A program made the translations under genes and the position numbers. DNA of 64,000 bases from Pseudomonas sp. 102515 (GTDB lineage: Bacteria; Pseudomonadota; Gammaproteobacteria; Pseudomonadales; Pseudomonadaceae), in assembly GCF_031085165.1 (NCBI RefSeq), contig NZ_JAVHTY010000002.1, positions 186,001 through 250,000 of the forward strand, in the 5' to 3' direction. The notes below the pieces were generated by a model. It was not told the origin of the DNA and did no database searches. It worked only from the letters and a program-made list of their open reading frames with translations. Positions 14,766 through 24,124 of this stretch are shown piece by piece (position 1 is the first letter of the stretch; each line of letters opens with the position of its first letter).

Positions 14766-15884
14766 ATGAAATCTTGCCTGTCCGGATTGGGGTTGGCCCT
14801 GCTGCTGACCACCGGCGCCGCCCATGCCGAAAAGCTGCTGCTAGAAGGCACCCTGGGCCAGGCCCGGGTGGTGGTGGAGATCGATCCCACCGCCAACGAC
14901 GAGGCCTATGGCCGCTATTTCTACGATCGCTATCGCCGCGACCTGCGCCTGAGCGGTCCGGCGCAGCCGGGCGACCGGCTCGAGCTGGAGGAGGGCGCGC
15001 CCTGGCAGGACGGCCCCAAGGCCAGCTGGTCGCTGACGCGCGGCACGGACGGCCGCTGGACCGGCAGCTGGAGTGGCGCCGGCAAGACCCTGCCCCTCGC
15101 CCTGGGACCGCTGCAACTGGGGCAGTCCGCCGCGGCGGATCGCTATTGGCAGAAACTGCGCCATGACGATCCTTACGAATATCGCCGCCTGCAGGGCCTC
15201 AAGCTGGAACAGGGCGGGCGCCAGAGTTTCATGGGTCGTGAGCTGCGCTGGTGGCACGAGCCGGTCTCGGGCCTGCGGCTGTTCACCGTCGAGGGTGCCA
15301 GCGAGGCGGCCAATGCCGTGCTGCGCGAACGACTCTGGGCGGAGGTGGATGCCCATTTGAGCTGCATCGGCCCTGACGGCGAGCACAGCCTGCAGGTGAC
15401 CCCGCACCTGCTCACCGAGCGGGTGCTCAGCGTCAATCTGTTCAGCCAGTACAGCTGCAGCGGCGCAGCCCATCCGGATTTCGGCAGCGCGCCCCTGACC
15501 CTGGATCTGCAGACCGGCCAGGAGCTGGTGCTGGAAGACGTCCTCTGGCTGGGCCATGGCCAGCCGATCCGTCCGCAGCCGGAGGAGCGCTATTCCCAGG
15601 CCCTGGCGGACTATCGGGAACAGACCCTGGCGCCCTGGCTGATACGGCTGTTCACCCGCCTGTATCCGCAGCTGATGCGGGCGCCGGCCGATGGCGACGG
15701 CTGCGACTATCGCAGCGCCGACGTCTGGCAATTTGCGCCCTGGTACCTGACGCCCAAGGGCCTCTACCTCGGTCCGACCTTTTTCCGCGCCGCCCGCAAC
15801 TGCGATGAACCTGGCGACACCCTGGTGCCCTACGCCGAGGTCCGCAGGCATCCGGGGCCGTTGGTGGACCTGCTGCCCCGCTGA
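14766..15884 (+). CDS. Hypothetical secreted protein with RsiV/DUF3298-like C-terminus
   Basis: The 372-residue product starts MKSCLSGLGLALLLTTGAAHA, a cleavable signal peptide, so it is probably periplasmic. The middle is rich in Trp and charged residues (GRWTGSWSGAG, RYWQKLRHDDPYEYRRLQG). The end (WYLTPKGLYLGPTFFRAARNCDEPG ... LVPYAEVRRHPGPL) resembles the beta-rich DUF3298 region of RsiV-like proteins. I do not recognise a specific function. It is divergent from the MazG-like/cmoM pair and stands alone. Confidence 0.75.
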   Translation: MKSCLSGLGLALLLTTGAAHAEKLLLEGTLGQARVVVEIDPTANDEAYGRYFYDRYRRDLRLSGPAQPGDRLELEEGAPWQDGPKASWSLTRGTDGRWTGSWSGAGKTLPLALGPLQLGQSAAADRYWQKLRHDDPYEYRRLQGLKLEQGGRQSFMGRELRWWHEPVSGLRLFTVEGASEAANAVLRERLWAEVDAHLSCIGPDGEHSLQVTPHLLTERVLSVNLFSQYSCSGAAHPDFGSAPLTLDLQTGQELVLEDVLWLGHGQPIRPQPEERYSQALADYREQTLAPWLIRLFTRLYPQLMRAPADGDGCDYRSADVWQFAPWYLTPKGLYLGPTFFRAARNCDEPGDTLVPYAEVRRHPGPLVDLLPR

Positions 15885-15886
15885 CG

Positions 15887-15917
15887 CAGGTTGGCGCTGA
15901 GCGCAGCGAAGCCCAAC
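15887..15917. repeat. Partial copy of the GTTGGGCTTCG-type intergenic repeat
   Basis: GGTTGGCGCTGAGCGCAGCGAAGCCCAAC matches the right half of the two complete repeat units at 16388-16568 and ends in the same CGAAGCCCAAC terminus. It lies between the secreted protein gene and the acetyltransferase gene. Confidence 0.6.
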
Positions 15918-15936
15918 GGTCCAAGGCGGAGGCTAG

Positions 15937-16356
15937 CTAATCGTCGGCGATCAGCCGTTTGCCCAGGATGACGACCGCGGCCTCGACATAGCCCAAGGCC
16001 GCATAGAAGCCGAGGATCGCCGCATTGTCCTGGCGCACCATCAGCTGCAGCTTGGGACAGCCGCGTTCGATCAGCAGCCGTTCGGCGGTCTGCACCAGTC
16101 GCCGGGCATGGCCGCGGCGCTGGTGCGCAGGGGCGACCGCCAGGTAGTAGAGCCAGCCGCGATGGCCATCGGTGCCGATCATGGCACTGGCCATGAGGGT
16201 CCCGTCCGCTTCGCCCACCAGGAACAACTCGGGTTGCTCGGCGCGCTTGCGCTGGATGTCGCGGTAGGGGTCGTTCCAGGGGCGGGTCAGACCGCAGGCC
16301 TGCCAGAGGCTGACCACGGCCTCGGTGTCGGCGGGCTGGAAAGGGCGGATGTGCAT
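15937..16356 (-). CDS. GNAT acetyltransferase, YpeA type
   Basis: The 139-residue single-domain GNAT protein (MHIRPFQPADTEAVVSLW) has the acetyl-CoA motif VAPAHQRRGHARRLVQTAE and the C-terminal NAAILGFYAALGYVEAAVVILGKRL. Length and ends match E. coli YpeA. The substrate is unknown. ATG 16356 gives the conserved N-terminus. Repeat elements lie on both sides of the gene. Confidence 0.87.
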   Translation of the reverse strand: MHIRPFQPADTEAVVSLWQACGLTRPWNDPYRDIQRKRAEQPELFLVGEADGTLMASAMIGTDGHRGWLYYLAVAPAHQRRGHARRLVQTAERLLIERGCPKLQLMVRQDNAAILGFYAALGYVEAAVVILGKRLIADD

Positions 16357-16387
16357 GGGGAGGCAGCCTGTAGCGGGGAAAAGGCCT

Positions 16388-16467
16388 GTTGGGCTTCGAC
16401 GATGGAGCCGTCCCAACCCAACCTACAGGACTTTCGTAGGTTGGGTTGAGCGCCGGCGAAGCCCAAC
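16388..16467. repeat. Nested palindromic intergenic repeat, copy 1
   Basis: This 80-bp unit is bounded by GTTGGGCTTCG and its exact complement CGAAGCCCAAC. Inside, CAACCCAACCTAC and GTAGGTTGGGTTG form a 13-bp inverted repeat around AGGACTTTC. It looks like a small non-coding palindromic element of the REP/MITE kind. Confidence 0.85.
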
Positions 16468-16489
16468 ATTACAGCGCCAGGCCAAAGGT

Positions 16490-16568
16490 GTTGGGCTTCG
16501 ACGATGGAGCCGTCTCAACCCAACCTACAGGACTTTCGTAGGTTGGTTGAGCGCCAGCGAAGCCCAAC
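16490..16568. repeat. Nested palindromic intergenic repeat, copy 2
   Basis: This 79-bp direct repeat of the preceding unit starts 22 bp later. It has the same termini and inner palindrome but one G missing in the inner right arm (GTAGGTTGG-TTG) and two substitutions. It ends 11 bp before the dppF stop, so it may also act as transcription terminator or mRNA end protection for the dpp operon. Confidence 0.85.
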
Positions 16569-16579
16569 GGCCCGATGGC

Positions 16580-17605
16580 CTAGAGAAAGTTCTCCGCATA
16601 GTGGCAGGCCACCTGCCGGGCTTCCACGTTGCGCAGCGCCGGGACCTCGGTCTTGCACTTCTCCGTCGCATAGGGACAGCGACGGTGGAAGACGCAACCG
16701 GGTGGCGGATCCAGCGGGTTGGGCAGTTCGCCCTGGATGCGGATGCGCGGCTTGCTCGGGTCCGGGTGCAGGCTCGGGGTGGCCGACAGCAGCATCTGGG
16801 TATAGGGATGCAGGGGCCGCTCGAATAGCAGGTCGCGACTGGTCTTTTCGACGATGCAGCCGAGGTACATCACCATCACCTCGTCGGCGATGTGGCGCAC
16901 CACCGAGAGGTTGTGGGAGATGAACACATAGGCGGTCCGGTACTGCTGCTGCAGATCCATGAACAGGTTGAGCACCTGCGCCTGGATGGACACGTCCAGC
17001 GCCGAGGTCGGCTCGTCCGCCACCAGCACCTTGGGCTGCAGCATCATGGCGCGGGCCACGGCGATGCGCTGGCGCTGGCCGCCGGAGAACATGTGCGGGT
17101 AGCGTTGGTAGTGCTCGGGCCGCAAGCCCACCTGCTGCATCATCGCCTGCACCTTCTCGCGCCTTTCGGTGCGCGACAGGCTGGTGTTGATCTGCAGCGG
17201 CTCGGCCAGCTGGTCGCCGATCTTGCGCCGCGGATTGAGCGAGGCGTAGGGGTTCTGGAACACCATCTGCACTTCGCGGCGCAGTTCCTTGCGCCGGGCG
17301 GCGTCGGCCTTGGCCACGTCCTGGCCGCCGATGACCAGGCTGCCGGCGGTGGGCTGCTCGATCAGGGTCAGGGCGCGGGCCAGGGTGGACTTGCCACAGC
17401 CCGACTCACCCACCACGGCCAGGGTACGCCCGGCCTGGAGGTCGAAGGAAACGCCGTTGAGCGCCTTGACCGTGGCATTGTCCTTGAACAGGCCGCGGGA
17501 GATTTGATAGTGCTGGGTCAGGCCCTTGGCTTCGAGCACGAGATGCTCGGGCGCCTGCTCCGGGGTGGTGGAGCGGGCGAGGACGGTGGCTTCAGACGGC
17601 GCCAT
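16580..17605 (-). CDS. dppF: Dipeptide/oligopeptide ABC transporter ATPase DppF
   Basis: The 341-residue ATPase of the DppF/OppF class has Walker [10 protein letters not shown], signature [15 protein letters not shown], Walker [13 protein letters not shown], and the C-terminal Cys-containing oligopeptide-transporter extension ([20 protein letters not shown]). It powers DppBC together with DppD at the cytoplasmic side. Its start at 17605 overlaps the end of dppD by 14 nt; it is the last gene of the operon. Confidence 0.95.
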   Translation of the reverse strand: MAPSEATVLARSTTPEQAPEHLVLEAKGLTQHYQISRGLFKDNATVKALNGVSFDLQAGRTLAVVGESGCGKSTLARALTLIEQPTAGSLVIGGQDVAKADAARRKELRREVQMVFQNPYASLNPRRKIGDQLAEPLQINTSLSRTERREKVQAMMQQVGLRPEHYQRYPHMFSGGQRQRIAVARAMMLQPKVLVADEPTSALDVSIQAQVLNLFMDLQQQYRTAYVFISHNLSVVRHIADEVMVMYLGCIVEKTSRDLLFERPLHPYTQMLLSATPSLHPDPSKPRIRIQGELPNPLDPPPGCVFHRRCPYATEKCKTEVPALRNVEARQVACHYAENFL

Positions 17606-18623
17606 GGCGATCCTCCGGCAACTGGCTGGGACGTTGATGTTCGGGCAGCACCTCGGGCGTCTCGCCCGGAGCGACGTTGCGCGGGAAGAAGCAGCGCACC
17701 GCACCGCGGTCGTAGGGCTCCAGCGCCGGGCGTTCCTGGCAGCGCGGCTGCACATAGGGGCAGCGCGGACTGAGTAGGCAGCCGGCCGGCCGGTCATAGC
17801 GACCGGGGACGATGCCGGGCAGGGTGTGCAGGCGGTCCGTCTGGCTGTGCTCGGGAATGGCCGCCAGCAGGGCTTCGGTGTAGGGATGCGCAGGGGCGTC
17901 GAACAGGGTCGGCACCACGCCTTTCTCCACCGCCTGGCCGGCATACATCACCACCACGCGCTGGGCGGTCTCGGCCACCACGGCGAGGTCATGGGTGATG
18001 AGGATCAGGCCCATGCCCTCGTCGCGCTGCAGATTGACCAGGAGCTCCATGATCTGCGCCTGGATGGTCACGTCCAGGGCGGTGGTGGGTTCGTCGGCGA
18101 TCAGCAGGCGCGGCTCGGCGGCGATGGCCATGGCGATGGCGACGCGCTGGCTCATGCCCCCGGACAGCTGGTGCGGATAGGCGCCCAGGCGACTGGCCGC
18201 GGCCGGGATCTCGACCTTTTCCAGCAACTCCAGGGCGCGCTGGCGAGCGGCGCGACCCTTGAGGCCCAGGTGCTGGCGGATCACCTCTTCGAGCTGGAAG
18301 CCCACGGTGTAGCTGGGATTGAGCGCCGTCATCGGGTCCTGGAAGACCATCGACAGCTCCTTGCCGATCAGGTGGCGCCGGCGACGGCCCTTGAGGCTGA
18401 GCAGGTCCTGGCCGTCGAAGGCCAGGCGGTCGGCGGTGATGCGGCCGGGATGATCGATCAGGCCCATCACGGCCATCATGGTCACCGACTTGCCGGAGCC
18501 GGATTCGCCGACGATGGCGACGATCTCGCCCTGATCCACCGTGAGATCGAGGGCTTCCACCACCGGCGGGGCGTCGGTGCCGCCGAAGCGCACCGAGAGG
18601 TTCTGGATTTCGAGGAGGCTCAT
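17592..18623 (-). CDS. dppD: Dipeptide/oligopeptide ABC transporter ATPase DppD
   Basis: The 343-residue partner ATPase has Walker [10 protein letters not shown], signature [15 protein letters not shown], Walker [13 protein letters not shown] and the Cys-rich extension ([16 protein letters not shown]). The start ATG 18623 overlaps the dppC stop in ATGA, implying translational coupling. The C-terminal ~20 residues are charged and polar. Confidence 0.95.
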   Translation of the reverse strand: MSLLEIQNLSVRFGGTDAPPVVEALDLTVDQGEIVAIVGESGSGKSVTMMAVMGLIDHPGRITADRLAFDGQDLLSLKGRRRRHLIGKELSMVFQDPMTALNPSYTVGFQLEEVIRQHLGLKGRAARQRALELLEKVEIPAAASRLGAYPHQLSGGMSQRVAIAMAIAAEPRLLIADEPTTALDVTIQAQIMELLVNLQRDEGMGLILITHDLAVVAETAQRVVVMYAGQAVEKGVVPTLFDAPAHPYTEALLAAIPEHSQTDRLHTLPGIVPGRYDRPAGCLLSPRCPYVQPRCQERPALEPYDRGAVRCFFPRNVAPGETPEVLPEHQRPSQLPEDRHGAV

Positions 18624-19531
18624 GACTGCACCTTCAGACGCGGATCGAGGGCATCGCGCAGGCCGTCGCCCATCAGGTTGATGGCCAGCACGGTGAAGAG
18701 GATGGCGAGACCCGGCAGGGTCACCACCCACCAGGCGCGCTCGATGTAGTCGCGGGCCGAGGCCAGCATGGTGCCCCATTCGGGAGTGGGCGGCTGCACG
18801 CCGAGGCCGAGGAAGCCCAGGGCGGCGGCATCGAGGATCGCCGAGGAAAAGCTCAGGGTGGCCTGGACGATCAGTGGCGCCATGCAGTTGGGCAGCACAC
18901 TGACGAACATCAGCCGCAGGGTACCGGCGCCGGCCAGCCGCGAGGCGGTAACGTAGTCGCGATGCAGTTCGCCCATCACCGCGGCGCGGGTCAGGCGGAC
19001 ATAGGACGGCAGCGAGACGATGGCGATGGCCACCACGGTATTGATCAGGCCTGGGCCGAGGATGGCGACGATGGCGACGGCCAGCAGCAGCGACGGCAGC
19101 GCCAGCATGATGTCCATCAGGCGCATGATCACCGGACCGGCGCGATTGGGCGAGAAGCCGGCGACCAGGCCGAGCAGGATGCCGGGGATCAGCGAGAAGA
19201 CCACCGAGGCCAGGCCGATCAGCAGCGACAGGCGGGCGCCGTGGATCAGACGGCTGAGCAGGTCACGCCCCAGCTCGTCGGTGCCCAGGGGGAACTGGCT
19301 GTTGCCACCGTCCAGCCATAGCGGCGGGGTGAGCATGAAGTCGCGGAACTGCTCGCTGGGTGCATGGGGTGCGACCCAGGGCGCGAAGAGCGCGCAGAAC
19401 ACCACGATGACCATGAAGATCAGCCCGCCGAGGGCGCCCTTGTTGCGGGCGAAGGCGTGCCAGAATTCCTTGAAGGGAGAGGGGTAGAGGGCGCTCGGGT
19501 CTTGAGCGGCCGGAGTGTTTACCGTTGTCAT
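18620..19531 (-). CDS. dppC: Dipeptide ABC transporter permease DppC
   Basis: The 303-residue inner-membrane permease has an N-terminal OppC-type cytoplasmic/transmembrane segment ([23 protein letters not shown]) and about six helices. The EAA-type loop ([27 protein letters not shown]) contacts the ATPases. The start at 19531 lies 22 nt after the dppB stop. It pairs with DppB to form the channel. Confidence 0.95.
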   Translation of the reverse strand: MTTVNTPAAQDPSALYPSPFKEFWHAFARNKGALGGLIFMVIVVFCALFAPWVAPHAPSEQFRDFMLTPPLWLDGGNSQFPLGTDELGRDLLSRLIHGARLSLLIGLASVVFSLIPGILLGLVAGFSPNRAGPVIMRLMDIMLALPSLLLAVAIVAILGPGLINTVVAIAIVSLPSYVRLTRAAVMGELHRDYVTASRLAGAGTLRLMFVSVLPNCMAPLIVQATLSFSSAILDAAALGFLGLGVQPPTPEWGTMLASARDYIERAWWVVTLPGLAILFTVLAINLMGDGLRDALDPRLKVQS

Positions 19532-19553
19532 AGGCTCTGTCCGTATGGGCGCA

Positions 19554-20564
19554 TCAACGCTGGTGGCGGATGCGCGGATTGACCAGGCCGTAGAGGATGT
19601 CCACGACGAAATTGACCAGGATGACCAGGGTGGCGATCAGCAGGATGCCGTTCTGCACCACCGGGTAGTCCCGGGCGCCGATGGCCTCGATCAGCCACTT
19701 GCCGATGCCGGGCCAGGAAAAGATGGTCTCGGTGAGCACCGCGCCGGAGAGCAGGCTGCCGACCTGCAGGCCGAGCACGGTCAGTACCGGGATCAGAGCG
19801 TTGCGCAGGGCATGGACGAAGACCACCCGCTTGGGCGACAGGCCCTTGGCGCGGGCGGTGCGCACATAGTCCTCGCGCAACACCTCGAGCATGGCCGAGC
19901 GGGTCATGCGGGCGATCACCGCCAGGGGAATGGTGCCCACCACGATGGCCGGCAGGATCAGGTGCTTGAGGGCATCGACGAAGGCGCCGGGCTCGTCGGA
20001 GAGCAGGGTGTCGATGAGCATGAAGCCGGTGCGCGGCGGGATGTCGTAGAGCAGGTCCAGGCGGCCGGAAACCGGGGTCCAGCCGAGCTGCACCGAGAAC
20101 AGCATGATCAGCAGCAGGCCCCACCAGAAGATCGGCATGGAGTAGCCGGTCAGGGCCACGCCCATCACCCCGTGGTCCACCGTGGTGCCGCGCCTGAGGG
20201 CGGCGATGATGCCGGCCAGCACGCCGAACACCGTGGCGAACAGCATGGCCGCCACCGAGAGTTCCAGGGTGGCCGGGAACAGGGTCAGGAATTCGTCCCA
20301 GACCCCGACGCGACTGCGCAGGGATTCGCCGAGGTTGCCCTGGGCGAGGTTGCCGATGTAGTCGAAATACTGCTGGTACAGGGGCTTGTCGAGGCCCAGG
20401 CGGTGCATGGCTTCGGCGTGCATCTGCGGATCGACGCGGCGTTCGCCCATCATGACCTCCACCGGATCGCCGGGGATGAGGCGGATCAGGGCGAAGGTCA
20501 GCAGGGTCACGCCGAAGAACGTCGGTATCAGCAGCCCGAAGCGACGGGCGATGAAGGCGAGCAT
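19554..20564 (-). CDS. dppB: Dipeptide ABC transporter permease DppB
   Basis: The 336-residue permease starts MLAFIARRFGLLIPTFFGVT, the standard DppB/OppB N-terminus, and includes RLIPGDPVEVMMGERR and the ATPase-contact loop DYVRTARAKGLSPKRVVFVHALRNA. The ATG at 20564 is preceded by AAGAGGAGAT. A 360-bp hairpin-rich gap separates it from the porin gene upstream, so it may be read through or have its own promoter. Confidence 0.95.
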   Translation of the reverse strand: MLAFIARRFGLLIPTFFGVTLLTFALIRLIPGDPVEVMMGERRVDPQMHAEAMHRLGLDKPLYQQYFDYIGNLAQGNLGESLRSRVGVWDEFLTLFPATLELSVAAMLFATVFGVLAGIIAALRRGTTVDHGVMGVALTGYSMPIFWWGLLLIMLFSVQLGWTPVSGRLDLLYDIPPRTGFMLIDTLLSDEPGAFVDALKHLILPAIVVGTIPLAVIARMTRSAMLEVLREDYVRTARAKGLSPKRVVFVHALRNALIPVLTVLGLQVGSLLSGAVLTETIFSWPGIGKWLIEAIGARDYPVVQNGILLIATLVILVNFVVDILYGLVNPRIRHQR

Positions 20565-20924
20565 CGGAGGGGGTATCTCCTCTTGAGGCTGATCAAGACG
20601 GCGCGAGTACGTGCCCGGCCGCGTTTTTAAGTGAAAGCCCGCGCAAAAGCTCATGAGCTTTTGCTCTGACTCTCAGACCTTGTGGGTCTGGATTCATCCC
20701 TGAAAGGACCGTCCTGGTCCGCGACGAACGAGGCCTGCGCGAGGCAGGCTCATTCGGTCCTACGAATAGGTTCGAAGAGCGCTCTGGGCCAGGGCTCCTA
20801 ACCCGGCAGACTACCACGTTGCCACGGGCGTCGATATCCTCGACACGGCCAGGGCTTCGCCGGTGTTCGCGACGCGATCCCCGCCAGATGCCGGACACTG
20901 CGTGGAAGCCGCCGGGTCCTGCCA
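20565..20924. other. Non-coding gap with a cluster of inverted repeats between the porin gene and dppB
   Basis: I see no credible gene. The stretch 20643-20785 holds five hairpins or palindromes: a perfect 22-bp palindrome beginning GCAAAAGCTCA (20643-20664), CAGACC/GGTCTG (20674-20690), GGACC/GGTCC (20706-20720), GCCTGC/GCAGGC (20733-20749) and AGAGCGCTCT (20776-20785). In the operon mRNA this would be a highly folded spacer. Confidence 0.7.
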
Positions 20925-22343
20925 TCACAGCAGGTTGAACGGCAGGGTGGAGACCAAGCGCAGCTCCTTGACGTTGCCGTCCACCTGGTTCTGGCTGGCG
21001 CGGTGATCGGTCAGCAGCAGACGGAAGCGGCTGTCCTTGAGGGTGCCCTGCTGCACCTTGTAGGTGGTGACCAGGCCGATCTCGCGGTGCTTCTCACCAT
21101 CCTGCTGCAGGACCTCGGCATAGTTGGCGTACTTGCCGGCGCCGGCGTCGTAGTGGGTGCCGTCGATGTCCCAGCCCTTGGCGTACCAGACGCCGGTACT
21201 CAGGCCGGGCACGCCGAAGTAGCTCCAGTCGGTCTCGTAGCGCAGCTGCAGCGACTTCTCGTTGGGGCCGTTGTAGTCCGAGACCAGGGAGTTGGCCAGG
21301 TAGATGGCCGCGGTCTCGTGGGCGTAGTCGAAGTATTCGTTGCCGTCGATCTGCTGGTAGGCCAGGGTCAGGCTATGGGCCTGGTGGCTGCCGGTGAACG
21401 CCAGGCTCCAGGCGGTATTGTCGATGTCGCCGGCCTTGGCGCTGCCGGCGTCGACGGTGCGATAGGCGTTGGCTACCGCCTTCCAGGCGAAGGTGTCGAG
21501 AGTGCCGCCGGCCTGGGTGATGCTCAGGAAGTACTGGTTCCAGACGTCCTCGAAGTTGGCGCCATAGACGCTGACCTCCCAGCCCTGGGGCAGCTTGTAG
21601 TTGCCACCGAGAAAGCTCAGGCGGTCGGCGGTGACCTCGCGGGTGCCGTACTCGGTGGTCCACTTCTCGTCGCCGGCGCCGGTCCGCGGGCTGACGCGGG
21701 TAAAGCTGCCACCCTGCAGCGATAGGTTGTCCCATTCATCGCTGGTCAGGGCGAAGCCGTCGAAACCGGAGGGGAAGGGTCGGTTGTCGTTGTAGCTGAT
21801 CACCGGGGTGTCGAGCATGAAACGGCCGATCTTGAGTTCGGTGTTGGAGACGCGGAAGCGCGCATCGGCGATGCCCAGCTTGGACCACTCGGCATGGCCC
21901 TCGCCCTCGGCGTTGGCCAGGGTGCGGTTGCCGCCGCCACCGATCTGGCCCTTGCCCCGCTCCAGGTTGGTGGCTTGATAGCCGGCGACGTCGATGCCGA
22001 AGCCCACCGGACCCTGGGTGTAGCCGGAGCTGTACTTGAGCGCCGTCGCCTGGACCCAGGTATTGCGCGAGTGGGTGCGTACCCGGGTGCCGTTCTTGCT
22101 GTAGCTGAAGATCGGATCGGAGCTGGTCTCCCGGGCGAAGAAGTTGCGCGTGGCCAGGGTCAGGCTGTCGTCAGCGAAAAAGCCCTTGGCGCCTTCCTGG
22201 CCCTTCACCGGCTTCTGCACGTTGGGCAGGGTCTGGACCTCGTTGGCGTAGCTGGGATCTTCCGGCGCCGGGGACTGGGCGTGGGCGGTCAGTGCCAGGG
22301 TGAGCAGGGAGAGGGCGAGGCCTCCCCGGTGGACGTTGGTCAT
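20925..22343 (-). CDS. OprD-family outer membrane porin (OpdP-like)
   Basis: The 472-residue precursor has a signal peptide (MTNVHRGGLALSLLTLALTAHAQS). The N-terminal plug/strand region is typical of OprD porins (FFADDSLTLATRNFFARE ... RNTWVQATALKYSSGYTQGPVGFGIDVAGY), with recurrent aromatic beta-strands to the C-terminus (LRLVSTLPFNLL). OprD proteins let basic amino acids and small peptides cross the outer membrane. The position between dipeptide-binding proteins and dppBCDF points to an OpdP role, as in P. aeruginosa; specificity is inferred. ATG 22343 is chosen for the signal peptide. Confidence 0.9.
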   Translation of the reverse strand: MTNVHRGGLALSLLTLALTAHAQSPAPEDPSYANEVQTLPNVQKPVKGQEGAKGFFADDSLTLATRNFFARETSSDPIFSYSKNGTRVRTHSRNTWVQATALKYSSGYTQGPVGFGIDVAGYQATNLERGKGQIGGGGNRTLANAEGEGHAEWSKLGIADARFRVSNTELKIGRFMLDTPVISYNDNRPFPSGFDGFALTSDEWDNLSLQGGSFTRVSPRTGAGDEKWTTEYGTREVTADRLSFLGGNYKLPQGWEVSVYGANFEDVWNQYFLSITQAGGTLDTFAWKAVANAYRTVDAGSAKAGDIDNTAWSLAFTGSHQAHSLTLAYQQIDGNEYFDYAHETAAIYLANSLVSDYNGPNEKSLQLRYETDWSYFGVPGLSTGVWYAKGWDIDGTHYDAGAGKYANYAEVLQQDGEKHREIGLVTTYKVQQGTLKDSRFRLLLTDHRASQNQVDGNVKELRLVSTLPFNLL

Positions 22344-22489
22344 CGGGTGTGCTCCAAAGCGGTCATTTTTTCTGTTATCTGGGCGTTTTCCGGCACGGCC
22401 GAACCCGTCGCGCCGAAACACGGCGCGAGGCGGGTGAGGTCGAGGGGACGGGCCGCCCGGGCCCGGTCGCTTACGGCATCAGGCGCCGA

Positions 22490-24082
22490 TCAGTCGAGGG
22501 TTACCGTGGAGAAGTCGTAGACCCCCAGCGGACTCTGCACATAGCCCTGCACCTTGGGTTGCAGGACATCGGTGAACAGCGGGTGCGCCAGCGGAATCCA
22601 GGGCATCTGCTGGTGGAAGATCTGCTGGGCCTGCTCGTAGAGCGCGGTCCGCTTGGCCGGGTCGTTGATGCGCTTGGCCTGCTCGATGGCATCGTTGAAG
22701 GCCTTGTCGCACCAGAAGGCGCGATTCTCGCCGCCCTGCACCGCTGCGCAGCTCAGGTTGTTGGTGAGGAAGTTGTCCGGATCCCCGTTGTCGCCGGTCC
22801 AGCTCATCATCATCAGGTCGTGCTCGCCGGCCTTGGTGCGCTTGACGAACTCGCCCCACTCGAACTGGGTGATCTCGGCCTTGATGCCGATCTTGGCCAG
22901 GTCGCCCTGGATCAGCTGGGCCACCAACGCCGGGCTGCCGCCAGGCCCGGTACCGGTGCTGATGTAGTACTTGAGGGTGAAGCCATCGGCATACCCGGCT
23001 TCCTTGAGCAGCGCCTTGGCCTTTTCCACGTCATGGGGCCAGGGCTTGATGTCCTTGGCATAGCCCAGCAGCGAAGAGGGATAGGGATTGATCGCCGCCT
23101 TGGCGCCGCCTTCGCCGAACACCGTCTTCAGGTAGTTCTGCTGATCGAAGGCCATGGCGATGGCTTGGCGCACCCGCACGTCGCTCAGCGCCTTGTGCCT
23201 GGTATTCATCGCCAGGTAGGAGGTGGTCTGGCTTTCCACCTGGGCCAGCTTGACGCTCTTGTCCTGCTTGAGCATCGGCACGTCCTGCGGTTTGACCGTC
23301 AGGCCGATCTGGCACTCGTTGTTGCGTACCCGCTGGATGCGCACATTGGGATCCAGGGTCACCGCCAGTACCAGGCCGTCCATCTGCGGCTTCTGGCTGA
23401 AGTAGTCCGGATTGACCTTGTAACGGGTATTGGAATCCTTGGCATAACGCTGGAAGACGAAGGGACCGGTGCCGATGGGCTTCTGGTTGATGTCGTCGGT
23501 CTTCTTGCTGGCCAGCAGGCTGTCGGCGTATTCCTTGGACAGGATCGAGCCGAAGGCCATCGCCAGGTCGGCGAGGAAGGGCGCCTCGGGCTGGTTGAGG
23601 GTGAAGCGCACGTGGCTGTCGTCCACCTTGTCGATGGACTTGATCAGCGTGCCCATCTCCATGGCCGCCGCATAGGGATAGCCACTGGGGGAGAGGTTGT
23701 ACCAGGGATTGTCCTTGTCGAGCATGCGCTCGAAGCTGAACACCACGTCGTCGGCGTTGAAGTCACGCGTCGGCTTGAAGTAGTCGGTGGTGTGGAATTT
23801 CACCCCCTGGCGCAGGGCGAAGGTGTACTGCAGGCCATCGGGGGAGACCTCCCAGCTTTCGGCCAGGCCCGGCTCCAGCTCGGCGGTGCCCTGCTTGAAT
23901 TCCACCAATCGGTTGTACAGCGGCGTGGCCGAGGCGTTGAAGGTATAGCCGGAGGTGTAGCGACCCGGATCGAAGCCTTCCGGATTGGCCTCGGTGCAGA
24001 CCACCAGGGGCCGGGCCAGGGCGGCATTGGCCGTCAGGCAGAGGAGGGCGGCGAGAGACAGCGAGAATAGCGGTTTGGACAC
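22490..24082 (-). CDS. Periplasmic dipeptide/peptide-binding protein (SBP family 5), third of three
   Basis: The 530-residue precursor has a signal peptide ([23 protein letters not shown]) with no lipobox. It carries the family-5 solute-binding pattern ([86 protein letters not shown]). It delivers peptides to DppBC. It is closely similar to the two upstream paralogues but the most diverged of the three. Confidence 0.92.
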   Translation of the reverse strand: MSKPLFSLSLAALLCLTANAALARPLVVCTEANPEGFDPGRYTSGYTFNASATPLYNRLVEFKQGTAELEPGLAESWEVSPDGLQYTFALRQGVKFHTTDYFKPTRDFNADDVVFSFERMLDKDNPWYNLSPSGYPYAAAMEMGTLIKSIDKVDDSHVRFTLNQPEAPFLADLAMAFGSILSKEYADSLLASKKTDDINQKPIGTGPFVFQRYAKDSNTRYKVNPDYFSQKPQMDGLVLAVTLDPNVRIQRVRNNECQIGLTVKPQDVPMLKQDKSVKLAQVESQTTSYLAMNTRHKALSDVRVRQAIAMAFDQQNYLKTVFGEGGAKAAINPYPSSLLGYAKDIKPWPHDVEKAKALLKEAGYADGFTLKYYISTGTGPGGSPALVAQLIQGDLAKIGIKAEITQFEWGEFVKRTKAGEHDLMMMSWTGDNGDPDNFLTNNLSCAAVQGGENRAFWCDKAFNDAIEQAKRINDPAKRTALYEQAQQIFHQQMPWIPLAHPLFTDVLQPKVQGYVQSPLGVYDFSTVTLD

Positions 24083-24124
24083 GGAAGGCTCCTCGTGAAG
24101 GCCCGCGAGGCGGGTCGGACAGAA

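Noticed and set aside
16388-16568. CRISPR-like repeat pair
   Set aside because: There are only two units, each internally palindromic with related spacers and no cas genes; it fits a REP/MITE-type repeat.
20593-20928. Possible 111-residue gene between the porin gene and dppB
   Set aside because: It is Arg/Pro/Ser-rich, low-complexity, runs through five inverted repeats and has no ribosome-binding site; treated as non-coding.
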